Source: Zingiber officinale (lineage: Eukaryota > Streptophyta > Magnoliopsida > Zingiberales > Zingiberaceae). Taken from it: 64,000 bases of DNA. Where the stretch lies: positions 75,043,659 to 75,107,658 of the forward strand of contig NC_055986.1 in assembly GCF_018446385.1 (NCBI RefSeq), in the 5' to 3' direction. The position numbers and the translations under genes are program-made. How positions within the stretch are numbered: the stretch's first letter is position 1; each line of letters begins with the position of its first letter. The notes below the pieces were generated by a model. The model had not been told where the DNA came from. It made no database searches and saw only the letters and a program-made list of their open reading frames with translations. Below, piece after piece: positions 21,135 to 31,804 of this stretch.

Positions 21135-24100
21135 TACGTTTTCTTAGTTTCATACTTACAATTACATTTTGCTTTCATACTTTGCATTTTGTTAGTATAC
21201 ATAGCATGCCATTTGAATAAAATTCTCCATGAATTGTTTAAGTAATACTTTTAAGATGGTAAAGGTCTCTTAAATTTGATCATCAATTTTAGGTCACTTG
21301 GCATGATTGAATGCTCTACTTATATGATATTGGTTAAAATGGTGGTGAATTTCATTTTGATTAATTGAGCTTGATTGCATAAAAATTACCTAGAGAGGAC
21401 CACTTTTAGCCTATACCTAATTATTTTATCTTTGTGTGGCATGCACTCATAGCAATTGAAACTCTAGAACTTGTTTTGCTTCTTTTCAAGGTCACAATAG
21501 CGTATGTATGCATGGAAATGAGGGATATTTATCATTCTTGTTTGCTCATAACTTTCCATTTCTTTCTCCATAATTTTCTTGAAACATTCTCATCTAGCAA
21601 TCTAAACCCTAGGTAATCTTTGCTTATCATTCTCTTATTGAGAGTTTTGGTTGATTATCTTGATGAGTTAGATTATTTAATGATGGCTCAATATTTTAAG
21701 TATGATGATGGTACACATGATCAAAGTTCATGGAGATTGGATGGCCGGAATATTGAATGTTCAAAGATAAGTTTGAATGCATTGGAGTTCAATGTTAGAT
21801 GCTATGGAGTGTACACAAGTTATAATTCAGGAAATGGTTTGAAGACAAGGGCTGATTTTGTAGTATTTTTGTGCCAACATGGTTAAGATTCCTTCTGTAC
21901 AAGGAAGTGGTGAATGGAGGGTTCATTGGATTGAATGCTAAACCTAATCATTCTTTGAGTTTATTCATGGAAAGAGCAAGCTCCAATAGTTTGGAATTTT
22001 AGAGTTTGATACTATGATGATACTAAGTTGAAGAAGGATATGGAATGCTAATGCATGCAAATGAATTCAGAACTCTGCACATTCTGACATTAATGCATAG
22101 AAGCATTTCATATTTGAAATCTGAAGTTGGTTTGCTAAGCATTGTTTGTTCTGGACATGAAGTAGAAGAGTTGATTGAGAAAAGCAGAAATTTGCAAATG
22201 AAGAAAAATGAAATCTGCAGAATTCTGAAAAGCTGCAGAAACATGGGAATGATGATTTTAGTATCAACGTTGTGCCGGAAATCAGGAATAGCCTTAAAAC
22301 CAATGTGAAACTCATGTTAAGTTCTGTTTTGTGCTGAAAGAAATGGCATTCTACCTTCCATGGCATCAACAAAATTAAAAAAAAATGGAAGCCAGAAATT
22401 TTTTTTTCCGGACACAGAAATGCAGAAACAGGAGGTTTTTGTAGTTACTGAAATTTGACTTAAATGGACCATAATTCGGAATTCAATTGGCGGATAACAT
22501 TTCATCAATGAAGCACTAAAGCATTGCATCATTTACTTTGAAAAGTTGAAGAAAAGGGCAACATTAACACTCCAAAACAGTGAGGTTAAAAGCTGGAACC
22601 AGAATTCAGTTTACATGTGATATCAAGTGTGTGCAACTATTTCATTATCAGCCCATGAAATCTTTGGGAGTCTATTAAAACTCATGTATTTCCAGCAGCA
22701 AACGTTGCTAACTTTCCTTTCCATACTCTACAACCCTGCTGGACAGAATGTTGTAAGTTATAATTTGCTGAAATTCTGAAGTGCAGAAACTTTCTAATTG
22801 ATGTTAAAAGCTGAGACAAGATTTGAATTCAAGCTACTATTTGATTCATTAGTTGTAAAGTTCTATGGGGATAATTTGATCAAGCTTGAAGTGAGAGCAG
22901 CAACATCAGGTGAGGATACCAAGTATTAAGCTGAAAATTCAGAGAACTGTTCTAAAAAGCATGAGCTCTCTGAGATGAATCTGAATTCTTAAACTACAAA
23001 TCTTGTGGCAGCCAAATTCCATTGAATCCTTGCTAAATTAGAGTGGAAATATCTTTCTTATATGGATGACACTATGCTGGAGTAAAATGTGGGTATCCAG
23101 ATTTTCATGAATTTAGTTCTGAATTGCTATTGCTGTTGTAAATTCTGATACTATCAAGTCTGAAACTGAATTGTGGCTGTGATGAAGTCTGTTGAGTTTA
23201 TATTCATTTGATTTTGGATTTATGAAATGCAGTAGTGCTTTATATTTGAATCTGAATTAATTTATTTAGTGCCTGCTGAATTCAGTTGATGAAGACTGCA
23301 ATCCAGAAAATGCTCAACAACACCAGAAATTGTTGTTTTGTTAGAACTAATTTGCCGAATCACTTGAGATACATATGAAGTTTAGGAAATCATGCAAGTA
23401 TAGATGTCATCATTGAATCCATGTTAGTACCAGATCACTTTGATCAGTTAACTAACAAGGGGATGTTGTTGTAAAATCTGGAATTTATAAGGCAGGGGAA
23501 TGCATTGAAGAATTACTGTGAATTGCAATGCTGAAATCAGCATGAATTCTGGAAGGAAGATGGAATTTTAAGTGTGAGATCAGTGACAAAATAACACAGA
23601 AGGAAAGGGAAACTGAATTTCTTTTAATGAAACATTTTTGTGCCATTTCAGAAAATGAGTTATGACAAGCTAGAATTGTTCAAATCTGGAAATTTTTGGA
23701 GGATGAATTGATAGGGTTCTTAAGAGGCTAAGTGAAGAGGAATTGGAATTTTTGGTGGCTAAATGATGACTAGTTAGCACAAAGTCAAGAAGCTGTATAG
23801 AGATTCTGGAAACTTGCAAGTTCTGTGATACAAGGTGTTTAGAGCCATTGGATCGCTGAAAAATTATAATCCAACTGTTGTTCAAGCATTGTTAAATGAT
23901 GAATTTACTTCTCCATAGTTTACAAAACAAAACTGAGAATTGGATGCAAATCAGAAACATAAGATAAGAACTGAAACTGAAAACAAATTCTGCAGTTTGG
24001 GTTTTGAACTGTAATTGCTGTGGTGAATGTTAAAATTCAAGTAGAATTTTTGTGTCATTACAGGAAAAGAGGTTAATTCTGGCTACCAGCCAAGTGTAAG

Positions 24101-25485
24101 AGGATATAAAGTTTAAAGAGGGAAGTGTGCAGTTGCTAGTGGAGTTGAAATGAGGTATAAAAGGAAGGGCAAACCTGCACACTGCTGTGAGCAGTAGTTG
24201 AGGCTGCTTATGATGTATCAACTTGGTAATTTCTTACATGTTAATCCATTAAAGAAGCAGTTGAAAGCACTGTTCTGTGGGGAAGTAATTTGATTACATT
24301 AAGAAAGCTGGATGCTGCCACCTGAAAACAGCAAGAATCTGATTTTTAATTTGCTACAGTAGCAATCTGCTATCTGTAAACAGAACTATTTGCAGGGAGT
24401 TGTTATGCATTTAGCTATGCTACATTGTGTAAGAGTTTTGCAATTGAATGGAATGAGATTTTGCATAAACTAATTTACAATTGTGAAAATTATGAATCTG
24501 AAGTAGACCAAAAACAGAGTGAGAAAAAAAAAAGCAGATTCTGAATTGGAACTAAATTAAGTTGCTGAAATTCAATTCTTTTCATTCTATGCTGAATGGG
24601 AATCTTTGTTAAGCTGAAAACTGAGGAATGAAATTTGACTACAGAGTTCCTACAGAATGAAATCAGAGAGAACAAATTCTGCAGCAGGGTAATAATGAAA
24701 ACAGTGGCTTTTAAAGTGTGTTAAGAATTGGAAAGCTTGGTGTTTTGTATTGCCTGAGATGGACAATATTTTAAGTATGGGGGAGCTATTTTCCATTAGC
24801 TATTGTGAGTTTTTTTTTGAGCTTTCAAGTGATGGAGTGGAAGTGAAAAATCCAGTGAAAACAGAAGAAAAATTTGGAAATTGGCACATCACAAGAGTGT
24901 ATCAAAAGAGTATCAAGATTCTTTGTTTACCATCAAATTGAAGGGGAGGTTAGCTTGATACTTTGAATTGGTAATGACAAATGGTATTCATCTCTTTTCA
25001 CATCAAAATGGTCAACTCATCAAGTATATTCCTCCAATACTCTTATCTTCTCAATTTTCTTCATTAATGCATTTTCTTTTGCCTATTTCATCCAGTTTAA
25101 TTGTTCTTTTTGATTTCATTTTAATTCTTCATGATAAATTCTTTTTTATTCATGTATGCTATGTTTATAGTGGTGCAGAATTAGAAAATAAGCAAGCTTA
25201 TGGTAGTGAAATGTTGTGAGTGACATTGAGTGAGCTCCACATATACGCAATTTTGAGTGTGAGAGCTAGTATAGGTAAATCCCTTGTGAGATTGCAATTT
25301 GCTTTATTTTTCAATTGGATTGAAACTACCATACCTACTGATTATTGTTTGGATTGTATTCATGATTATTTGTGATCTTTAGATGGTCTTAGTTAAATTC
25401 TTTTTACTATCTTCTAGGTATTGCTAGGGAATTTTCTATGGAGATGATTTTTAGTTTTCTTTACTTGCACGGGACGTTCAAGACT
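21135..25485 (+). other. Element T non-coding internal domain
   Basis: About 4.35 kb with no ORF above 90 codons and no retroviral motif. The part from ~21900 to 24950 is unusually full of related words (TCTGCAGAA, AATTCTGAA, CTGAAATTCTG) without a fixed period. The organisation resembles LARD-type elements, where a long non-coding domain replaces pol. Confidence 0.7.
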
Positions 25486-25486
25486 A

Positions 25487-25499
25487 AGTGTGGGGGATT
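25487..25499 (+). other. Polypurine tract of element T
   Basis: GTGTGGGGGATT directly precedes the 3' LTR start at 25500 and primes plus-strand DNA. Confidence 0.75.
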
Positions 25500-26050
25500 T
25501 GATAACCATGATTTTACTGCATTATTTTGATTCATATATGCATGATTTGATGTTGATTTCATAGGTTAAAATCATGGTTACATCACATTTTGTGCATAGT
25601 ATGTATTTTTGGACTTAATTACAAATTATATTATTTTTTGGTGTTATTTGATGCTAATATTTGATTCTTATTTTGTAGGCATCAAAGGATCTTGGATTTG
25701 GATCTATTTGGACCGAAATTGGGCTCAAATCGGAGTTCAAACGAGAAGATCAAGCTTTGAAGCATTATGGGCCGTTTATCAAGAATAGGAGAAATCTGAA
25801 CCATCCGTTGAAGATCTGGCCGATCCAACTTAATGGGGAGCATATCTGAGCCATTGATGAAGATCCAGAAGTTTTGATCCAGATCTGAGTTCATCTAGCC
25901 ATTGATCCAGCCCGAATTAATCTGGACCGTTCATTGAAGACAGGGCAGATCTGGGTCATCCAGTGATGATCTGGTCGATCCGACTTAAGGGAGAGTAGAT
26001 CCAGACCCTAGAGCAAGATCAGTACCTTCAGATCGGATTTTGGGCAAACT
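25500..26050 (+). repeat. 3' LTR of element T, first ~550 bp
   Basis: Aligns with 18206-18755 with few differences (for example GGGCTCAAATCGG against GGGCTCGAATCGG). Similarity fades near TTTGGGCAAACTTTC. Confidence 0.85.
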
Positions 26051-26149
26051 TTCACAGTGTTGTTCTTTGCATCCCGTGGCGCTTCTTCGGATTCCGACCC
26101 CATCTCCACTTCTAATGCAAGATAAGGCCAAATCTGTCACATCCGCTAA
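26051..26149. other. Filler between direct and inverted LTR parts
   Basis: About 100 bp that does not clearly match the 5' LTR at the expected place. It may be a diverged LTR subfamily segment or inserted filler. Confidence 0.4.
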
Positions 26150-27099
26150 TCAAATTGTACAAATGTATTTTTCCACTGAACCCCTTAATTTCACAATAAC
26201 GTTGTAGTAACGAGCCCAGGATCGATCTCTCGAGGAACCAACGGTAGGATGTAATCTAGTATTGTCTTTTATTCCTATTTTTGGGGGTTTCGATATAAAA
26301 ATGGAATTGGGGGGATTAAACTTGAATTTAAATCTAACAAATGAAAAGCACAGTAAATAAGAAACTAATCTAATGCAAGAGTCAAACCTAACTATGTGCC
26401 AACAATCAAACCCAAACGCATTGTCACTCTACGTTGTGATTAAATTATTAACACACACTTAAACTAAGATTGAAATAGAAAATATCAAATTAAATCTGAT
26501 CTAAAGAAAAATGTAAACCCTAACTTAAAACTCAAACACTAAACAATTAACCAAACATCAAATAAACACAAATTAAGCTACAACTATGAAATGAAATGCT
26601 AGATTACTTGCTAAAACGTAACAAACATTAAAAGAAATCTGTCTAAGCTATAAAAACACTAACAAAATGAAATAAACCCTAACCGATCCAATCTCTCAAC
26701 CAATCTATACAAGCTTCACACACTTGCCGTCGCACAAGAGTGCCAAAGTCGAGACCACCCAACTTTGGACCTCAATGGAGCATCTCAGTGGCGTATCAGT
26801 TCAAGTAATGCTCAAGAACGCCGACGGACCACCCCCGACGAGCTAGAACAACCCGGAACCCCAAGAATAGCCGAAATTGCTGGAAATCTATAAATCTGGT
26901 TCTCTGGATCTGGATGGAGTTGCGGACTGCGGATGGGCATCGGATGAAGCTCAATAACGCCGGCGGACCACCTCCAAGCGTCACTGATGGGAATCAGAAC
27001 GCAGATTTGGAAGACCACCTCTAAATCTGGCGAAAACAGAGAAGTCGCCGTGAGCAGATTTTCGCCGAAGAGAACACTCTCCGATGGCTCCAGATGATC
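26150..27099 (-). repeat. Inverted LTR segment of element T
   Basis: Reverse complement of LTR positions ~19895 down to 18973, for example AACGAGCCCAGGATCGATC here against GATCGATCCTGGGCTCGTT at 19813. Two short direct-orientation LTR patches (CCGGGTTGTTCTAGCT and TGTATAGATT) follow before the copia J sequence. It is a rearrangement scar, not a gene. Confidence 0.85.
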
Positions 27100-27158
27100 C
27101 GGGTTGTTCTAGCTTGTATAGATTTGTTAGGGCTCTAACTAACAATCTCCCACTAGCA

Positions 27159-28570
27159 CTAGTGCCAATCAGTGCAGTCTCTAAGGCCTAATGACCTAGT
27201 GTGACCATCATGCTTTCTCTGTGCCAAAGCCTTGGTCAAGGGATCTGCGATGTTAGCCTCTGTGGGTACTCCGCAAATCTTCACATCTCCTCTCTCGATA
27301 ATCTCTCGAATGAGATGGAAGCGCCGTAGTATGTGTTTGGTCCGCTGGTGTGAGTGAGGTTCCTTAGCCTATTCTATTGCTCCATTGTTGTCACAATAGA
27401 GCTCTATGGGGTCAGCGATGCTAGGAACCACCCCAAGCTCAGTAATGAACTTGCGGATCCAAACTGCCTCCTTTGCTGCTTCTGATGCAGCAATATACTC
27501 GGCCTCTGTTGTAGAATCAGCAACTGTGTCCTGCTTCGAACTCTTCCAGCTCACAACACCACCATTTATGCAAAACATGAACCCTGACTGCGATCGATAA
27601 TCATCCTGGTCGGTCTGGAAGCTAGCATCACTGTAACCCTTTACAGCTTGCTCGTCATTGCCTCCATATATCAAGAAATATTCTTTAGTCCTTCTCAAGT
27701 ACTTAAGAATATTCTTGACTGCTATCCAGTGACTTTCACCTGGATCTGACTGGTATCTGTTCGTCATGCTCAAAGCATACGAGACATCAGGACAAGTACA
27801 TAGCATGGCGTACATGATAGATCCTATGACTGAAGCATAAGGGATCTGATCCATGCGGTCTCTCTCCTCTCTAGAAGAGGGACCTTGAGTCTTCAAAAGA
27901 CTCACACCATGTGACATCGGCAGAAATCCCTTCTTGGAGTTCTGCATGGCAAACCGTACGAGTACCTTGTCAATATATGTACTCTGACTTAGGCCAAGCA
28001 ATCTCTTAGATCTATTTCTATAGATCTGTATACCTAGAATGCGGGATGCTTCACCAAAGGCCTTCATTCAGAAACAAGTCCCTAGCCAAGTCTTGACAGA
28101 CTGCAACAAAGGGATATCTTTCCCAATGAGTAGTATGTAATCCACATACAATATAAGGAAGACAACTGTACTCCCAACAACCTTCTTGTAGACACAAGGC
28201 TCATCTTCGTTCTTGATAAAACCAAACTGTTTGATTGCATCATCGAATCGAAGATTCCAGCTCCAAGAAGCTTGCTTTAGTCCATAAATGGACATATGCA
28301 GCTTGCATACTATGCTAGTATGCTGTGGATCTACAAAACCCTCAGGTTGTGTCATGTACACATCCTCGAGCAGGTTTCCATTCAGAAACGCGGTTTTGAC
28401 ATCCATCTGCCATATCTAATAGTCATGATATGCTGCAATAGCAAGCATGATCTGAATGGACTTAAACATCATTACTGGAGAAAAGGTTTCATTATAGTCA
28501 ATACCATGAATCTGCTTGAAACCTTTAGCTACCAAGTGACCCTTATAGATAAGTTCATCCATGTCAGTCT
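27159..28570 (-). pseudogene. Copia J reverse transcriptase-RNase H, inactivated
   Basis: Reverse transcriptase copies the element RNA into DNA. RT ([20 protein letters not shown] onward) and RNase H (through TTEAEYIAASEAAKEAVWIR) are recognisable in one frame. Damage seen: a nonsense codon after the RT thumb at ~28065-28070; the catalytic YVDD box changed to YVDY (28137-28148), which removes an essential metal-binding aspartate; and a CAG to TAG nonsense codon in RNase H near 27369. Compared with B it retains LSQSTYIDKV, which B has partly lost. Confidence 0.9.
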
Positions 28571-30279
28571 TGTTGGTGCAACCTTAGGTCAAGGTTGACC
28601 TGGTTGACCCGACTCGAGGTGACTTGACTCGAGTTGTATTTTGATGTTTGACTTGGGAAGATTGTCGGTGCAACCTTAGGTCAAGGTTGACCTAGTTGAG
28701 TTGCATGTTGATGTTTGACACTCGTGAGAGAGTTCTATTCTTGATGTGAGACAAGAATAGATGGTTGGGAGATTATTGGTTCAACCCTAGGTCAAGGTTG
28801 ACCTGGTTGACCTGAAAAGTCTAAGTATGGAGACTTGGCACTGGAAAAGTCCAAGCAGGGAGCTTGGCACGCGAAAAGTCCAAGTATGGAGACTTGGCAC
28901 TGGAGAAGTCCAAGCAGGGAGCTTGGCACGGAAAAAGTCCAAGCAGGGAGCTTGGCACGAGGGAAAGTCCTAACTGGGATGTTAGGCAGTTGGAAAGTCC
29001 TGGTGAGTGAAGCCAGACAGTGGGAAAGTCCTAACTGGGATGTTAGGTAGTTGTAAAGTCCTGGTGAGTGAAGCCAGGCAGTGGGAAAGTCCTGGTAAGT
29101 GAAGCCAGGCAGTGGGAAAGTCCTGGTAAGTGAAGCCAGGCAGTGAGAAAGTCCTAACTGGGATGTTAGGCAGTGTGGAAATCCTGGTGAGTGAAGCCAG
29201 GTGGAAAGTCCTGGTGAGTGAAGCCGGGCAAGGGAAAATCCAGATAGATCAAGGGTGATCGGACATCTGGTGTTGAGAAGTCCAAGTGAGTGAAGCTTGG
29301 CATATGGAGTCGGAGAGGGCTCGGTAGCTCGTTCTCCGAACTAGGTTAGAGAGGGCACTCTAAACCTAGGAGTTGGATCGGTCAGCAGACCGATCCAGTG
29401 ATACTCAGTGTTTCCTGATCGGTCCGGTGGAGATTCCACTCAATAGCATACGTGGAGTTCTTGATCGGTCCACGACCAATCGAGCGATCAAGTGAAGAAA
29501 GAGCTCTGATCGGTCGAGGACCATCAGTGTATGTCGGTCTCCACGCCGATCGAGACGAAAAGTGCGATTCTCGTGAGAGGCTGGAGAGCTAGGATCGGTG
29601 CGGGGACCGATCAGAGAGCCTGATCGGTCCACGCCGATCGATGACGATCCATCTCTTCACGATCGGTCTGCATCGATCGAGGTTCTAGCTGACGCAGCGG
29701 CTAGTTTCTTCATTGTCTTCTTCGCAGGTATAAAGGTGCTGCTGCACCAAGACTTCTTCTCCTTTCCCGGAACTTCGTTCTTCCGCTACTAAAGCTTCGC
29801 TTCAACCGAGCTTTGATTGAGCTCGCCTCCGAAGCTTCGTGAGCTTCCATCGTCGACAAGCTGCTGCATTTGGGTTGTGAAGTTGCTGCTTCACCTCCAG
29901 TCGACAAGAAAGCAAGCAATTGGTAGAGTGCTATTGTATTCATATTGTATTGCTTTTCTTACTGTTCTTGTACTCTTTGTTTGCTGTTGCAAACGTTTGT
30001 GGCGAGGTTTCTCCACCCACAAGGAGTATATTGTATTAGCCGGTTCTCCGGGGACTCATCCACCGACGGATTGACTGGACTCGTCCACCTTACGGACACG
30101 CCGAGGAGTAGGAGCCCTAATCTCCGAACCTCGTTACATCCTTGTGTTAAGGTTTGGTTTTCTTCTCTTTCGTTTCTTTGTATTTTCCGCTGCGCTAACA
30201 CGTTTTGTAGAAAGAAACGACGATTTGGGGTCGGCTATTCACACCCCCCCTCTCTAGCCGAGTACGAACGATCCCAACA
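28571..30279 (+). repeat. 5' LTR of element F
   Basis: Starts TGTTGGTGCAACC and ends GATCCCAACA. Contains AAAGTCC mini-repeats (28827-29245), a damaged GATCGGTC/GACCGATC palindrome zone (29365-29690), a TATA-like GGTATAAAGG at 29726, and a C-rich box ACACCCCCCCTCTCTAGC at 30241-30258. Most of it is nearly identical to the 3' LTR, but 29390-29870 is full of small indels. Confidence 0.92.
28827..29245 (+). repeat. AAAGTCC mini-repeats in F 5' LTR
   Basis: About 14 imperfect units of 25-32 bp of two kinds: AAAGTCCAAG-CAGGGAGCTTGGCA and AAAGTCCTGG-GAGTGAAGCCAGGCAG or CTAACTGGGATGTTAGGCAG. In each unit the ends pair with each other (CCTGG...CCAGG, CTAAC...GTTAG), so every unit can fold as a small hairpin. 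One more unit is present here than in the 3' LTR. Confidence 0.85.
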
Positions 30280-30281
30280 AG

Positions 30282-30293
30282 TGGTATCAGAGC
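30282..30293 (+). other. Primer binding site of element F
   Basis: TGGTATCAGAGC two bases after the LTR end; initiator tRNA-Met primer. Confidence 0.92.
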
Positions 30294-30340
30294 GAGGTCG
30301 CTCTTCATCGGATCAACACCCGTGGGAGCAAAGCTAGAGA

Positions 30341-31804
30341 ATGGATCTCTATGGAGAAGACATCACCATTCCACCCTTCTACGAATGCGGCGACTTCGCG
30401 TATTGGAAGGTAAGGATGAAGTACTTTCTTATGACTAACATAATGAATTGGTTTTGTGTACAAGAAGGTTTTACTCCTCCGGTGGATAAGGAAGGAAAAC
30501 CACTTGAGAAGAAGGAGTGGACAAGAGAACAAATTCACAAATCCGAAATCAACGAAGAGGTAACGAGAATAATTGAATTTTCATTGCCTACTAATATCTT
30601 GTGTAAGATAGGTTACAACAATGCCAAGGAATTATGGGATAACTTGGCCAAGTTCCATGAGGGAAGCTCAAATTCAAGCCATGAAGAGGAGCTAAGTGAG
30701 CCAAGTAGCTCACATCATGGAGGAGAAGATTTAGAAGTTGAGGGCCACTCAACATCTAAAGAAGAAGAGGAGGAGAGTTCCTCTTCAAGGTCGGAGCAAG
30801 AAGAAGAAGCTTCTACCTCCGGAAGGGATGAAGATGAGAGCGTTCATCCATCCTCAACCCTAGGTAACTCAAGCATTTTAATTTCTAGCAAATTACACAT
30901 AATGTGCTTCGAGTGTAGAGAATTTGGGCACTACAAGAGCAAGTGTCCAAAGAGGGTTAGAAAGACTCCACCGGCACCAAAGGTCAAGGAAGCCGGCGTC
31001 CCAACACGCAAAGGCAAGAAGCACGTGGTGTGCTTTCAATGCAAGCAACGGGGACACTATAGGAGCCAATGTCCGAAGGGGAGGAAACCTCACAAGGACA
31101 AGGGATGCACATCGATAGGGGGAGCTAAGGCAAACCCTAAGGTAGCTTTTAAGGCTCATTCGTGCAATTCTAGTAGGATACATGCTAGTAATTTTATTGC
31201 ATTAGTCAATAATGATAAGCATGTTAACACTAGAAATCAATACATGTGCTTAGGTGCTAAACATGTCAACCTAGATAGGGATACTACTAGGAATGCTAAC
31301 CCTAGGATTAACACTTCTAAGGTTAAGGAAAACCTAGGTAGAAACCCTAAATCAACTAGACACATGCCTAGGAACACCTCAAGAAAGAATGACAAATCAA
31401 AACTTGAGGTAATAGAAAAGGAGAATCAAGTCTTGAGTTCAAGGCTTGATACCCTAGAAAAGGCCCTTAAAAATTTAGAGAAGTCAACTCTAGGGCCTAA
31501 GGGTCAAAAGTCCCAGGACAAGAAAGGTTTGGGTCACAAATCTAAGTCCCAAGTGGTCAAGCCCACTTACCACAATGTTCCATTCGATTATGGAACAAAA
31601 CCTAGGGCTAGGAAGACCACCACCAAGGTCACAAGGGGAGTCACCCCTAGAGTTGATCTTGATGAGTCCCAAATGACCAAGGCTTCAAAGCCTAAGAGGG
31701 TCATTAGGAGGGTTGCTAGGGAAGTTATCCCTAGTGAATATTTAGTGAACCCAATGAGCTCAAATAGGTATTGGGTTCGTAGGAGCATCTTCTCTACCCC
31801 ATAG
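30341..31804 (+). CDS. Element F Gag (two CCHC zinc knuckles)
   Basis: An intact 487-residue Gag, the only protein of element F. Residues 1-110 are a copia-type N-terminal capsid domain (YWKVRMKYFLM, then NAKELWDNLAKFHEG). Residues ~110-175 are a Ser/Glu-rich acidic linker. Two CCHC knuckles follow: CFECREFGHYKSKC from ~188 and CFQCKQRGHYRSQC from ~230, which bind RNA. Residues ~353-385 (EVIEKENQVLSSRLDTLEKA) form a coiled coil. The C-terminus is basic with repeated KVTR-PRVDL / RVAREVIPSEY units. The start codon is 48 bases after the primer site. Closely related in layout to the broken Gag of element A (49017-50621). No frameshift into pol. Confidence 0.9.
   Translation: MDLYGEDITIPPFYECGDFAYWKVRMKYFLMTNIMNWFCVQEGFTPPVDKEGKPLEKKEWTREQIHKSEINEEVTRIIEFSLPTNILCKIGYNNAKELWDNLAKFHEGSSNSSHEEELSEPSSSHHGGEDLEVEGHSTSKEEEEESSSSRSEQEEEASTSGRDEDESVHPSSTLGNSSILISSKLHIMCFECREFGHYKSKCPKRVRKTPPAPKVKEAGVPTRKGKKHVVCFQCKQRGHYRSQCPKGRKPHKDKGCTSIGGAKANPKVAFKAHSCNSSRIHASNFIALVNNDKHVNTRNQYMCLGAKHVNLDRDTTRNANPRINTSKVKENLGRNPKSTRHMPRNTSRKNDKSKLEVIEKENQVLSSRLDTLEKALKNLEKSTLGPKGQKSQDKKGLGHKSKSQVVKPTYHNVPFDYGTKPRARKTTTKVTRGVTPRVDLDESQMTKASKPKRVIRRVAREVIPSEYLVNPMSSNRYWVRRSIFSTP

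Larger units (their letters stand above)
18206..27099 (+). mobile_element. Non-autonomous Ty3/Tat-type element T with rearranged 3' LTR
   Basis: 5' LTR 18206-19917, primer site at 19923, one ORF at 20082-21134, a 4.4-kb non-coding domain, a polypurine tract ending at 25499, and a 3' LTR starting at 25500. No protease, RT or integrase motifs are visible, so transposition would depend on an autonomous relative. The 3' LTR is normal for only ~550 bp and is then replaced by an inverted LTR segment. No right target duplication is found, consistent with rearrangement. Confidence 0.8.

Noticed and set aside
28835..29050. 71-codon repetitive frame, repeated at 34072-34287 and, on the minus strand, at 62946-63176
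   Set aside because: It is translated LTR mini-repeats; the repeat unit and not a protein is conserved.
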